Positions 1 to 8,656 are shown, numbered from the stretch's first letter. The stretch is 36,117 nucleotides of DNA from Verrucomicrobiota bacterium (GCA_003218475.1 QHNR01000049.1:1-36117), one strand, 5' to 3'. The notes: generated by a model from the sequence alone, not told the origin. Numbers and translations are program-made.

Positions 1-365
1 AACGCGCCGAGACGCTGCTGGCGCAACGTTTCGCCCAGTGAATTAATTTCGATAAGGACTTCCCCCAGCGCGCTGCCAGCGCGAGCGCCGCGCGCACGGA
101 TTGAGTAATCGCCCTCTCGGAGCGCAGCCAGCAGGTTGGACATGGTTTGCAGTGGACGAACCATGTGTTCGCGCGTGGAGGAGATAAACACGGCAAAGCA
201 GGCAACGATGAGAATCGTCAACGTCCACTGAAGCTTTGCGCTGTAGTCGCCAAACCAGAGGAGAGCGAGAGCAACAACAGTTGCAGGAGCGACTGCAGCA
301 AGCGTGAGCCAGCTAATTCTCCCTTCGTAGGAAAGACGGTGGCGACGTTTCGCTGCCCGATTCAT
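1..365 (-). CDS. Sensor histidine kinase N-terminus (NtrY-like, TM + HAMP), truncated by window edge
   Basis: Open minus-strand frame with no stop in the window, so missed by the ORF track. Reads MNRAAKRRHRLSYEGRISWLTLAAVAPATVVALALLWFGDYSAKLQWTLTILIVACFAVFISSTREHMVRPLQTMSNLLAALREGDYSIRARG...: TM segments followed by a HAMP-like 'RPLQTMSNLLAALREGDYSIRARG'. Lies directly downstream of a sigma-54 response regulator. Confidence 0.7.
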   Translation of the reverse strand, partial: MNRAAKRRHRLSYEGRISWLTLAAVAPATVVALALLWFGDYSAKLQWTLTILIVACFAVFISSTREHMVRPLQTMSNLLAALREGDYSIRARGARAGSALGEVLIEINSLGETLRQQRLGA

Positions 366-389
366 TTCCACTCGGAATGACGCGCTTCC

Positions 390-524
390 GGGGAGCGCAG
401 GCTGCTAGCCTGCAGGTGCCGGCAGCCCTGCCGGCAACGTCTTTGCACGCGCCATTACGACGTGTCGCCCTTCCCCGGTCTCGGCAAGCTGCCGAGACCT
501 ACAGGCTGGCAGCCTGTGCTCCCC
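390..524. repeat. Palindromic multi-hairpin element (four hairpins, GGGGAGCG-type termini)
   Basis: Outer arms 390-415 GGGGAGCGCAGGCTGCTAGCCTGCAG and 499-524 CTACAGGCTGGCAGCCTGTGCTCCCC are inverted repeats (23/26). Inner perfect hairpins GCCGGCAG-CC-CTGCCGGC (419-436) and GGTCTCGGCA-AGC-TGCCGAGACC (477-499). Confidence 0.85.
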
Positions 525-551
525 AGAACGCCAAACGCATGCACTAACCAT

Positions 552-1898
552 TTATAAACCATATTGCTGCAGGCGGCGGTAGAACGCGCTTCTGCTCAAT
601 CCGAGGGCCTCTGCCGCCTTGCGCGCATTGCCATCATTTCGAGCCAACGCCTTTTTAATCAGAAATGCCTCCACTTCTTCGAGGCTCATGTCCTCGAGAT
701 TGCGCGTTTCGGCGGCGCTGGTCGTCAGACCCAGGTCGCTCGTTCTGATTTGTCGATCTTGCGTCATAAGCACGGCGCGTTCGATGATGTGATCGAGCTC
801 GCGAACATTTCCTGGGAAAGGATGCCGCAGCAGACGCTCTCGGGCAGTTTCATCGACGCCGCTAATCTGTTTCCGATAACGCTCTGCGTGTTGATGAAGA
901 AAACTGTTGGCAAGCGGCATGATGTCCTCGCGTCGGTCTCGCAGAGGCGGCAGCGTGACCTGAATTGTATTCAGGCGAAATAGGAGGTCCTGCCGAAAAC
1001 GGCCGGCGGCAACTTCATTCTCAAGATTCGCGTTCGTAGCGGAAATAATGCGCACGTTTGCATGCAGAGTTTTCGACGAGCCCACCCGTTCAAAATCTCC
1101 AGTCTCGATCACCCGCAATAGTTTTGCCTGTTGAGCAAGCGGGATATTGGCGATCTCGTCGAGAAAAAGCGTGCTCTCATCCGCGAGTTCGAATCGGCCT
1201 GCTCGATCCGCCTTTGCGTCAGTGAAGGCGCCTTTCACGTGTCCGAACAGTTCGCTCTCAAATAGAGTCTCGGACAACCCGCCCATGTTTACGGTTATCA
1301 TGGTGCGCGCCGTTCGAGGCGACAGCGCGTGAATCGCCCGTGCAATTAGACTTTTCCCAGTGCCGTTCTCGCCAGTGATCAGCACGTTCGCATCGGACGG
1401 CGCAACGCGCGAGATCATGTCGATGACAGGCCGCATCGCAGGGGCTTGCGCAATCAGATCTGGCATGGTGCCGCGCAGCATTTCGTTTTCCGCCGCAAGC
1501 TTGCGTTCGCGACGGAGTGCTGAAGCGAGCTCGATTTGCGTCCTCACAATCGCCAGCAATCGCTGGTTGTCCCACGGCTTGGTCACAAAATCGCGCGCAC
1601 CGCGTTTCATTGCGTCCACAGCCAACTCAATCGTTGCCCAGGCGGTCATCACAACAATCGGCAGCATGTTGTCGATCGCCTGAATTTTCGAGATGGCTGA
1701 TAAACCTTCCTGGCCGGAGGTGGTATCGCGCGTGTAGTTCAGATCCATCAGCAGCAGCGCATACTCTTTCTTTTCCAGCGCATTGAAGATGCCGGCGAGC
1801 GACGTGACCGTTTCCGTCTGATAACCTTCGCCCTTGAGCAAGATCCGCAGCGCTTCGAGCACGTCGCGCTGATCGTCTGCGATTAGAATTCTCGTCAC
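552..1898 (-). CDS. Sigma-54-dependent response regulator (REC - AAA+ - Fis HTH), NtrC family
   Basis: TRILIADDQRDVLEAL receiver; GENGTGKS Walker A; GAFTDA sigma-54 interaction loop; C-terminal Fis-like HTH 'ARKAAEALGLSRSAFYRRLQQYGL'. The ORF track starts at 1976, but the receiver starts at a GTG at 1898 and a sigma-54 promoter lies inside the 5' extension. Confidence 0.93.
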   Translation of the reverse strand: MTRILIADDQRDVLEALRILLKGEGYQTETVTSLAGIFNALEKKEYALLLMDLNYTRDTTSGQEGLSAISKIQAIDNMLPIVVMTAWATIELAVDAMKRGARDFVTKPWDNQRLLAIVRTQIELASALRRERKLAAENEMLRGTMPDLIAQAPAMRPVIDMISRVAPSDANVLITGENGTGKSLIARAIHALSPRTARTMITVNMGGLSETLFESELFGHVKGAFTDAKADRAGRFELADESTLFLDEIANIPLAQQAKLLRVIETGDFERVGSSKTLHANVRIISATNANLENEVAAGRFRQDLLFRLNTIQVTLPPLRDRREDIMPLANSFLHQHAERYRKQISGVDETARERLLRHPFPGNVRELDHIIERAVLMTQDRQIRTSDLGLTTSAAETRNLEDMSLEEVEAFLIKKALARNDGNARKAAEALGLSRSAFYRRLQQYGL

Positions 1899-1942
1899 TG
1901 ACTTATCTCTCAACCGCTTGTTTGCGGCGGTGTCAATCTCCT

Positions 1943-1960
1943 TTGCAATGCTTGTGCCAA
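1943..1960 (-). promoter_or_regulatory. Sigma-54 (RpoN) -24/-12 promoter
   Basis: Minus-strand TTGGCACAAGCATTGCAA; close match to YTGGCACGRNNNTTGCW with correct GG/GC spacing, about 45 nt upstream of the GTG at 1898. Confidence 0.75.
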
Positions 1961-2049
1961 CTAGGCTTGCGATCACTAAACTCCATCTTTGCCGACGATT
2001 TGCGCCTCGCTAGTCGAACTACCGCGAGCGTTCTTCTCATTCCGCTTGC

Positions 2050-2092
2050 GGGATTTCGTCGTCCCAATCGCGGGACGTCCGGTACGGTACCG
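2050..2092. promoter_or_regulatory. Candidate upstream activator sites (palindromes)
   Basis: GTCCCAATCGCGGGAC (2061-2076), CGGTACGGTACCG (2080-2092) and GGGATTTCGTCGTCCC (2050-2065), about 100-130 bp upstream of the sigma-54 promoter. Confidence 0.35.
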
Positions 2093-2108
2093 AAGGAGAT
2101 ACAGACAT

Positions 2109-3326
2109 TTAGCCTAGCGAACCAAAAGCCAGGCCAAGACCGTAAGTCACAACGGCGACAATAATGCCGATCCACGTCATCTCGAGACCGGATGCCCACC
2201 ACGAGCGAATCGTGATTAGCGATTTTAAGGCGCCGACAGCAAAGTGCGCTACCAAACTAATGACGAAGGACGCGATTACCGCAGCCATGCCACCGAAGAA
2301 AAAGAACGGAATGATTGGAACAAAGGCGCCAATCGCCGTGGAAACCGCAGCCGAAATCGCAGCGGTCCAGTGATTTGGAAAGCGGTGCTCGGACAAGCCG
2401 AGTTCGCTTTGCGCCATCGCCTGCACGAATTGCTCAGGTTGCTGCGCCAGGCGCTCAGCCATTTTCTGTGACTCTTCCGAAGTGAATCCCTGCAATTGAT
2501 AAAAGAGCGACATCTCTTCGATTTCTTCCTCAGGATTTTCTTCGACCTCTGCGCGCTCGCGTGAAATCTCGGCCTCATAAACTTCCGCTTCGCTCTTCGC
2601 GGCAAGATACGCGCCCGCGCCCATCGACAGCGTGGAAGCTAGCATTCCCGCAAGGCCGGAGATCAGAATGTAATGTTGCTGATTGTTCGTCGCGCCGGCT
2701 ACGCCCGACACAATTCCGAAGACCGCGCCTAGCCCATCGTTTGCGCCATAGATTGCGTCGGCAACCCAACTGCCGCCGCGCCCGTGCCAACGTTCGCGCT
2801 TCAGGATTTTGTCGAGCGCGGTGCGCGGACTGACCGGCGGCGCCATCGCGCTAAGCGCTCGCGCATGGGCTTTTTCTTCGAGCGCGCTTTTGCGTAAGAA
2901 TTCCTGCACGTCCTTTTCGCCAGCGAACGCGCGCTCGGCTTGATCTTGAAATTGCGCTTCCTGCCGTTCTTCCGTCGCTTCCATCCGGCGAATGGCGATC
3001 TCCGCTCCGGCAATCTTGTTCCACCAACGATTCAATCTGCGCGCAATCGTCTCTTTGAATACAGGTGGCTCTGCGCCGAGATCTCGAAGTTTCTTCTCCC
3101 AACGCTGCGCATGGCGCTCTTCCGCTTCGGCCATGCGTAAAAGAACGCCCTTGCGTTTCTCGTCCCGCTCGCGCTCCGCCAGGTCGCGATACGTTTGCGC
3201 AGTCTCGACTTCCGCCTGCCAGTTGCGCGTGACCACGTCGATTGTTTCCTGTCGCTCCGGTCGACTGCCGCTCAGGAGAGGGTCTTTGGGATCACTAGAG
3301 AGATTTTCACTGCTCATAATGTTCAA
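2109..3326 (-). CDS. Rubrerythrin/ferritin-like domain fused to VIT1/CCC1 membrane domain (MbfA-like)
   Basis: N-terminal ferritin-like helices (AQTYRDLAERERDEKRKGVLLRMAEAEERHAQRWE) followed by a VIT1-type domain (DAIYGANDGLGAVFGIVSGVAGA). Confidence 0.9.
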   Translation of the reverse strand: MNIMSSENLSSDPKDPLLSGSRPERQETIDVVTRNWQAEVETAQTYRDLAERERDEKRKGVLLRMAEAEERHAQRWEKKLRDLGAEPPVFKETIARRLNRWWNKIAGAEIAIRRMEATEERQEAQFQDQAERAFAGEKDVQEFLRKSALEEKAHARALSAMAPPVSPRTALDKILKRERWHGRGGSWVADAIYGANDGLGAVFGIVSGVAGATNNQQHYILISGLAGMLASTLSMGAGAYLAAKSEAEVYEAEISRERAEVEENPEEEIEEMSLFYQLQGFTSEESQKMAERLAQQPEQFVQAMAQSELGLSEHRFPNHWTAAISAAVSTAIGAFVPIIPFFFFGGMAAVIASFVISLVAHFAVGALKSLITIRSWWASGLEMTWIGIIVAVVTYGLGLAFGSLG

Positions 3327-4273
3327 TCAGCCGGCTCTAATGCCACACTTACAGGTGGCTCGATCCTCGCTCTTAGTTGCTGCGCCGTGATTACGAGCGC
3401 AACGGAACCAATAATGAGAGCGGCAGCAATCAACGTGCGCATGGTTACAGTTTCGCCTGCAAAAAGAGCGCCCAACAGGACTGCGACAATCGGATTCACG
3501 TACGCATAAGTGGCGACTTTGGCCGGTTCGCAGTGACGCAGCAGCCAAATGTAGGCCGTGTATCCAACCACAGCGCCAATGATCACCAGATAGATGAATG
3601 ATGTGAGCGACAACATCGAGATGGAACTGGGATGAAGGCGCCGCAGCTCGCCAGTGAGGATCCCGACAAACAAAAGGAGCATTCCTCCGCAGAGCATTTG
3701 TTGAGCAGCCGTGAGAAAAGGTGAGGCAGCATGTCTTGCAACGCGCGAGTAGAGCGAGCCGACTGACCATATGAAAGATGACACGAGTAGAATCGACATT
3801 CCGATCGCCGGATGGCGGCCGTCATTTGAGGAAAAACGCAATGCCGGCCCGAATAAAACTCCAACGCCGATGAAACCCGCTATGAGCCCGACCCAAACGA
3901 TTGGAGTTGGTCTCGGCGCCATTCCCGTCGCCCACCCCAGCAGCACAATATAAATGGGAACAATCGCAACGATCAGCGCAGCCAGTCCGGAGTCGATGTA
4001 CTTTTCCGAAATTGTTACTCCGCCGTTGCCTGCAAGCAGCAAACAAGCGCCAATAATCAGCGATGTGCGCCAGTTAGCCCAGCTCGATTTGCTGATGCCT
4101 TCCGACCAGGCGATCACATACATAATTAGTCCGGCCAACACAAACCTCCCGCCGGCCATTAGAAACGGTGGAATCGTTTCAATGGCAAACCGAATACCGA
4201 GATAAGTCGAGCCCCAGATCACGTAGAGCGCGGCGAATGCGATGATCACTAGCGTTCTTTTGGATGCGGCCAT
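3323..4273 (-). CDS. EamA/DMT family permease
   Basis: MAASKRTLVIIAFAALYVIWGSTYLGIRFAIETIPPFLMAG... typical EamA start and ten-TM pattern. Start placed at 4273 because the longer ORF (to 4375) reads into a palindromic repeat. Stop overlaps the next start (ATGA). Confidence 0.9.
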   Translation of the reverse strand: MAASKRTLVIIAFAALYVIWGSTYLGIRFAIETIPPFLMAGGRFVLAGLIMYVIAWSEGISKSSWANWRTSLIIGACLLLAGNGGVTISEKYIDSGLAALIVAIVPIYIVLLGWATGMAPRPTPIVWVGLIAGFIGVGVLFGPALRFSSNDGRHPAIGMSILLVSSFIWSVGSLYSRVARHAASPFLTAAQQMLCGGMLLLFVGILTGELRRLHPSSISMLSLTSFIYLVIIGAVVGYTAYIWLLRHCEPAKVATYAYVNPIVAVLLGALFAGETVTMRTLIAAALIIGSVALVITAQQLRARIEPPVSVALEPAD

Positions 4274-4315
4274 GGGAGCGCTAATCTGGCATAAATTCGT
4301 ATCGCGCGCGCCTTC

Positions 4316-4448
4316 GGGGAGCGCGGGCATTGTGCCCGCTTTGTCCGGCATGTTGCCGGACAGTTCAGTTCGCAAGTTGTGTAATCAACGCGCAGGGGAA
4401 GCCACCGGCAATATGCTGGCGGCGACGGGCAAAAAGCCCGCGCTCCCC
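4316..4448. repeat. Palindromic multi-hairpin element, same architecture as 390-524
   Basis: Ends GGGGAGCGCGGGCATTGTGCCCGC (4316-4339) and CGGGCAAAAAGCCCGCGCTCCCC (ending 4448). Inner hairpins TGTCCGGCA-TGT-TGCCGGACA and GCCACCGGCA-ATA-TGCTGGCGGC. 133 bp versus 135 bp for the first copy. Confidence 0.8.
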
Positions 4449-4467
4449 AATCTCGTACGAACGCTAC

Positions 4468-4728
4468 CTATACGCCGCGCCTGAAAAGCAATCGATACAG
4501 CAGCAACAGAATCATTGCACCAACGATCGACATAATCCAACCGGCGACATAGTTTTCGCCTGCAAAGATGCGACCAATCCACGTGCCTACGAGCGCACCC
4601 GCGATGCCTAGCAGAATCGTAATGATACAACCACCGGGATCTTTCCCTGGCATCAACAGCTTTGCGAGCGCACCGATAACCAGTCCAACAAGGATAGTCC
4701 AAATAATTGAGTGAGCGCTAAAGTCCAT
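4468..4728 (-). CDS. GlsB/YeaQ/YmgE family membrane protein
   Basis: MDFSAHSIIWTILVGLVIGALAKLLMPGKDPGGCIITILLGIAGALVGTWIGR...: glycine-rich three-TM family pattern. Confidence 0.88.
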   Translation of the reverse strand: MDFSAHSIIWTILVGLVIGALAKLLMPGKDPGGCIITILLGIAGALVGTWIGRIFAGENYVAGWIMSIVGAMILLLLYRLLFRRGV

Positions 4729-4805
4729 ATGCGGCCAGTTGTATCGGATCGAATCGGCCGCGGCAAGATGAAAGGAGTGACGGCTGCCCAAGCCGTTGCT
4801 CCTTG

Positions 4806-6398
4806 TCAAAGTTGAATCACTTGCGCAGAGTGAATGTCTTCACTTGCCCGAATTTCGCTCAGTAATTCTTCGCCGGGCGCGGTGTCGAGATTTAAAACCG
4901 TCAGCGCGGTGCCGCCGGCCTGATTCCGGCTGAGCGACATCGTGGCGATGTTCACACCGTGATTACCGAGCAAAGTACCAATGCGCCCCACCATCCCGGG
5001 GCGATCGGTGTTTTCCAACACGAGCACGACGCCGTGCGGGCGCGCTTCAACCGGTCGGCTGTTGATGCTGACAATTCGTGGCGTAGCCCCGAAGAACGCA
5101 CCGCCGACAGACACGGTTTTCCCTTCTGCCATGGCCGAAAGCTCGAGCATGTCGGTGTAATCGCCCGGCGCGCTCAATCGCGACTCGGTAAGTTTAAGAC
5201 CGAGAGTCTCGGCAAAGGCAGGCGCGTTCACTTCGTTGACTTCGGTGCCACCGGCAATCTGCAAAAAGCCTTTCAACACCGCACGAGTGATCGCAGTCGT
5301 ATCCGCCTCGTTGACTTTTCCGCTGTAATTGATGTTGAGCGACTCGGCGCGTTTCGGCGCGATCTGCGATAGAAATTTGCCGAGCTTTTCGCCAAAACGC
5401 AGATGCGGTCCTATGATCGCCAGAGTTTTCGCGTCGAGATTGGGCATGTTCACAGCATTGCGAATCGTGCCTTCGAGCAGCGCCGCCCGAATTGATTGCG
5501 CAATCTCGATGCCAACGCTCTCCTGTGCTTCGACTGTGGACGCACCAAGGTGCGGCGTCAGTACAAGATTGGGTGCGCTGCGCAATGGCGAATCGGACGG
5601 TAGCGGTTCAATTTCGAAAACATCCAGCGCCGCGCCCGCCACATCACCAGCTTGCAACGCTTTCGCAAGCGCGGCTTCGTCAATCAAACCGCCACGCGCA
5701 CAGTTGATGATGCGCACGCCGCGTTTTGTTTTTGGCAAACGCGCCGCATCAAGAATGTGGCGCGTCTCTCCGGTGAGCGGCGTATGCAGCGAGATGAAAT
5801 CGGCGTTCGTAAGCAAATCGTCCAGCTCATCCACGAGCTCGACTTGCAGACTGCGAGCACGTGTCACGGAAAGGTACGGATCGTACGCGACGACCCGCAT
5901 CCCAAAAGCTATGGCGCGCCGGCTTAACTCACTGCCGATTCGGCCCATGCCGATAACGCCAAGTGTCTTGTTGTAAAGCTCGACGCCTTCAAAGTTTCTT
6001 TTGTCCCAATGCTTATTGCGAACGTTTGCGTCTGCGTGCGGAATCTTGCGCGCCACCGCGAGCAACAGGGAAAAGGCGTGTTCGGCAGTGGAAACGGTGT
6101 TTCCACCCGGCGCATTTAACACGACGATGCCGCGGCGCGTCGCCGTCTCAACATCGACATTGTCGACCCCCACCCCGGCGCGGCCTACCACGCGAAGCTT
6201 CGCGCCGGCATTCAAAATGTCCGCCGTGATTCTTGTCTGGCTGCGCACGATTAGCGCGCTGAATGTGGGGATAACCTCGATCAGTTCTTTTTCGCTCAGC
6301 CCCGTCTTGATCGCCACATCAAGCGCATCATCGCATAAAAGCTCATCAACGCCGCGTTGGGAGATCGAATCGGCAATGAGGACTTTGAGCGGAGTCAT
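4806..6398 (-). CDS. serA: D-3-phosphoglycerate dehydrogenase (long form with ACT domain)
   Basis: NAD-binding GVIGMGRIGSELSRRA; INCARGGLIDEAAL; LTPHLGASTVEAQESVG; C-terminal ACT domain (NTDRPGMVGRIGTLLGNHGVNIATM). Confidence 0.96.
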   Translation of the reverse strand: MTPLKVLIADSISQRGVDELLCDDALDVAIKTGLSEKELIEVIPTFSALIVRSQTRITADILNAGAKLRVVGRAGVGVDNVDVETATRRGIVVLNAPGGNTVSTAEHAFSLLLAVARKIPHADANVRNKHWDKRNFEGVELYNKTLGVIGMGRIGSELSRRAIAFGMRVVAYDPYLSVTRARSLQVELVDELDDLLTNADFISLHTPLTGETRHILDAARLPKTKRGVRIINCARGGLIDEAALAKALQAGDVAGAALDVFEIEPLPSDSPLRSAPNLVLTPHLGASTVEAQESVGIEIAQSIRAALLEGTIRNAVNMPNLDAKTLAIIGPHLRFGEKLGKFLSQIAPKRAESLNINYSGKVNEADTTAITRAVLKGFLQIAGGTEVNEVNAPAFAETLGLKLTESRLSAPGDYTDMLELSAMAEGKTVSVGGAFFGATPRIVSINSRPVEARPHGVVLVLENTDRPGMVGRIGTLLGNHGVNIATMSLSRNQAGGTALTVLNLDTAPGEELLSEIRASEDIHSAQVIQL

Positions 6399-6401
6399 AT
6401 T

Positions 6402-6452
6402 TTGTGGGGCAGGCGCTTCGCCTGCCGGGGAACCGGAGCGGTTGCCCTACAA
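6402..6452. repeat. Palindromic element with two hairpins
   Basis: Outer arms TTGTGGGGCA (6402-6411) / TGCCCTACAA (6443-6452), 9/10. Inner GGCAGGCG-CTT-CGCCTGCC (6408-6426) and AACCG-GAG-CGGTT (6431-6443). Begins 4 nt upstream of the serA start codon. Confidence 0.75.
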
Positions 6453-6474
6453 TTTCTCCCTGCGATTGATGTTT

Positions 6475-8385
6475 TCATCCGAAGATGAGCAAGTGAATGG
6501 ATTCGGGCAACTGCTGAGCGACGTTTGTGGCAACGCTACCGCGGAGGAGCTTCACCAACGCGGGACGTTGTGACGCACCGATGACGAGGAAATCAATGCC
6601 CATGGTTGCTGCAAGATCGACAATTGTCGTGGCGGCGTCCTGACTTACGGCGTAAAGCGGAACCACGTTCATGCCGCGCTCGCTCCCGAGTTTCCGCATC
6701 GAGCACATGATAGCATTTGCTTCCGGGTCGTCCTGCCAGTTGGAGCGGCCAAGCCGTGTGCCGGCTGCCGTGTAATAAACAGCGACCTCTTTGACGTAGA
6801 GCACAAACAGCGTCGCTTTTCGCAATTGCGCTTCGTCCAAGGCAAAGCTGAGCACCGGCGTGATTCCGCGTGCTGCGACCATGATTTTTTGACCTTCCTG
6901 CAAACGCGGTCGCATCGTTGCCGCGAGGTCGGGGGTAACCATCCGGGCAACTTCACGCGTCACGGTGAGAGTCGTGAGACCCTGACGCTTCAATGTGTAA
7001 GCGCGCAATGCCAGCCCGCCCATTAGAATCGCGAGCACGAATTGCAGGGCATCGAGTTTCGTGTGCGCTAGCGTAAGCTCGACAAAAGCCAGAACTACGA
7101 ACGTGACGGCAAACAGCACGCGATCGTACCATGTGAAACCTCTGGTGCGATTGAATGTACACGAACCGACGTTGACCGTGATCGCCCCTACTACGCCGAT
7201 GGCATAAAGGCCGGCCAACGCGGTAAAGTTCGCCGCAAATAGCAGCACCACCACTGGCAGCCCGGTGGCGATGAACAGGGGCCACATGGGAACGCCATGG
7301 CCATTGAGGCGACGGAATTGCCGCGGCATCTCGCGGTCGCGCGACATCATGTAAAGCAGACCGATCATTGCCACGATAGCTGTGTTGGCCGCGCTCAAGA
7401 GCAGCAGGCAGAAAACAACTCCAACAATCCAGCCGAAAATCTGGCCGACTGCGGGCGAAAATGTGGCGGTGGCAAATTCCTCGCCGATGAAGCGCAACAT
7501 GTCTTCACTCCGTTGTCCCAGAATCGCGGAGATCGCGCCCTTATCTGTTAAATGCAGTGTTTTATCCAGGACGGCAGGCAATGAAAGCATTGCCCATCCG
7601 AGCAGCGCCGTCCCAATAACAACCTCGATCGCCACCGGCGTAATCGCCTTGAGCGACTCGCGCGCGACCCTCGGGTGTTCCATTGTCGATCCAGGATCGA
7701 GCTTCATCACGCCGGTAAGATTCGCGATCGACTCCGCACCCGACAACGCCAGGATCACGCTGACAAATTGCACCCAGACGGTGGCTAAACTCTGATGCCG
7801 CGGCTCGAGAAAGCGCGTGGTGAAATGCGGCGCGCTCATCGCGATTAGAAACACCACTACGAGTGCAGTCGGCAGTGCCAGCGCCACTGCGAAACTTCCG
7901 GAATGCTTCGGCCCGAAATAATTGACGAGGCCCATGATCAACAGCACACCAATCGTCGTGAGCGCTATGTGATCGCGAAGAAACCCGATCCAAGTCATCT
8001 GCTCCGCACCGGAAGTGATGTAGCTCAATGCAGACCAACCACTGAGCGCAGCCGTGACCGTAAGATCTGCAACCAGCAGCAGCGCCCCGACAACCGCCAG
8101 CAACCGGCTTTGTTCGCGCGCGGCTGAGTAAACACCGCCACCGTCAGGAAAATGACGGCAGATAACAATGTAATTGATGCCGACCAGCCCGGTGAGCGCG
8201 CAAACGGCAAGGATGATCGGCAGCGATGAAAATCCGGCGGCGACAAACGCCAGACCAATTACGTACGCTTTGCTGGTACCCCAATCGCCGTAGAGCAAGG
8301 CGGCGGCACGTCTCCAATCCAGATTGCGCGGCCGATGCACGCCTGCATGCGTGTCCAGAACAACATCCTCTACGAGCCGCGCCAT
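6475..8385 (-). CDS. APC-superfamily permease with C-terminal UspA-like domain
   Basis: RPRNLDWRRAAALLYGDWGTSKAYVIGLAFVAAGFSS..., multiple TM segments, 'FPDGGGVYSAAR' motif, C-terminal 'GIDFLVIGASQRPALVKLLRGSVATNVAQQLP' UspA-like. Paralogous to 8726-10546. Confidence 0.88.
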   Translation of the reverse strand: MARLVEDVVLDTHAGVHRPRNLDWRRAAALLYGDWGTSKAYVIGLAFVAAGFSSLPIILAVCALTGLVGINYIVICRHFPDGGGVYSAAREQSRLLAVVGALLLVADLTVTAALSGWSALSYITSGAEQMTWIGFLRDHIALTTIGVLLIMGLVNYFGPKHSGSFAVALALPTALVVVFLIAMSAPHFTTRFLEPRHQSLATVWVQFVSVILALSGAESIANLTGVMKLDPGSTMEHPRVARESLKAITPVAIEVVIGTALLGWAMLSLPAVLDKTLHLTDKGAISAILGQRSEDMLRFIGEEFATATFSPAVGQIFGWIVGVVFCLLLLSAANTAIVAMIGLLYMMSRDREMPRQFRRLNGHGVPMWPLFIATGLPVVVLLFAANFTALAGLYAIGVVGAITVNVGSCTFNRTRGFTWYDRVLFAVTFVVLAFVELTLAHTKLDALQFVLAILMGGLALRAYTLKRQGLTTLTVTREVARMVTPDLAATMRPRLQEGQKIMVAARGITPVLSFALDEAQLRKATLFVLYVKEVAVYYTAAGTRLGRSNWQDDPEANAIMCSMRKLGSERGMNVVPLYAVSQDAATTIVDLAATMGIDFLVIGASQRPALVKLLRGSVATNVAQQLPESIHLLIFG

Positions 8386-8493
8386 TGCTTATTGGCTGTG
8401 ACTGTCAACGGCGCGCCTGCTCACTGGCAAGCCGTTTCTCAAGTACGCCTGGTTTGACTATGAATCGACTCAATCAGATGTTTCGGCGGTTCT

Positions 8494-8656
8494 TTGTTTC
8501 GCTTAATGGATCGGCGAGTGACCGCTCCAACGGGGGAACCAAATTTCGTCTGCGAATTCGCGGTGGATCGGGGCAAACGATGCGCGGCATCGAGAGCATT
8601 TAATGGCTCTAGCCCGACAGCTAACCTCGTAAGCAACATTAAAGTGCAAAGGAAGT
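8494..8656 (+). ncRNA. ydaO-yuaA type c-di-AMP riboswitch aptamer
   Basis: Core signatures in correct order: GGGGGAACC, then GGGGCAAA, then AGCCCGACAGCTAACCTCGTAAGCA, then tail AAAGGAAG. P1 GTTtcGCTTA / TAAGCAAC closes the element. Sits upstream of an APC-type transporter, a known genomic context for this class. Confidence 0.88.

Noticed and set aside
564-983. Plus-strand ORFs antisense to the sigma-54 regulator, and many similar antisense ORFs elsewhere in the track
   Set aside because: They overlap clearly conserved genes on the other strand, have no family motifs and are expected in GC-rich DNA.
4274-4375. N-terminal extension of the EamA ORF
   Set aside because: Encoded largely by the palindromic element; the family-typical N-terminus starts at 4273.
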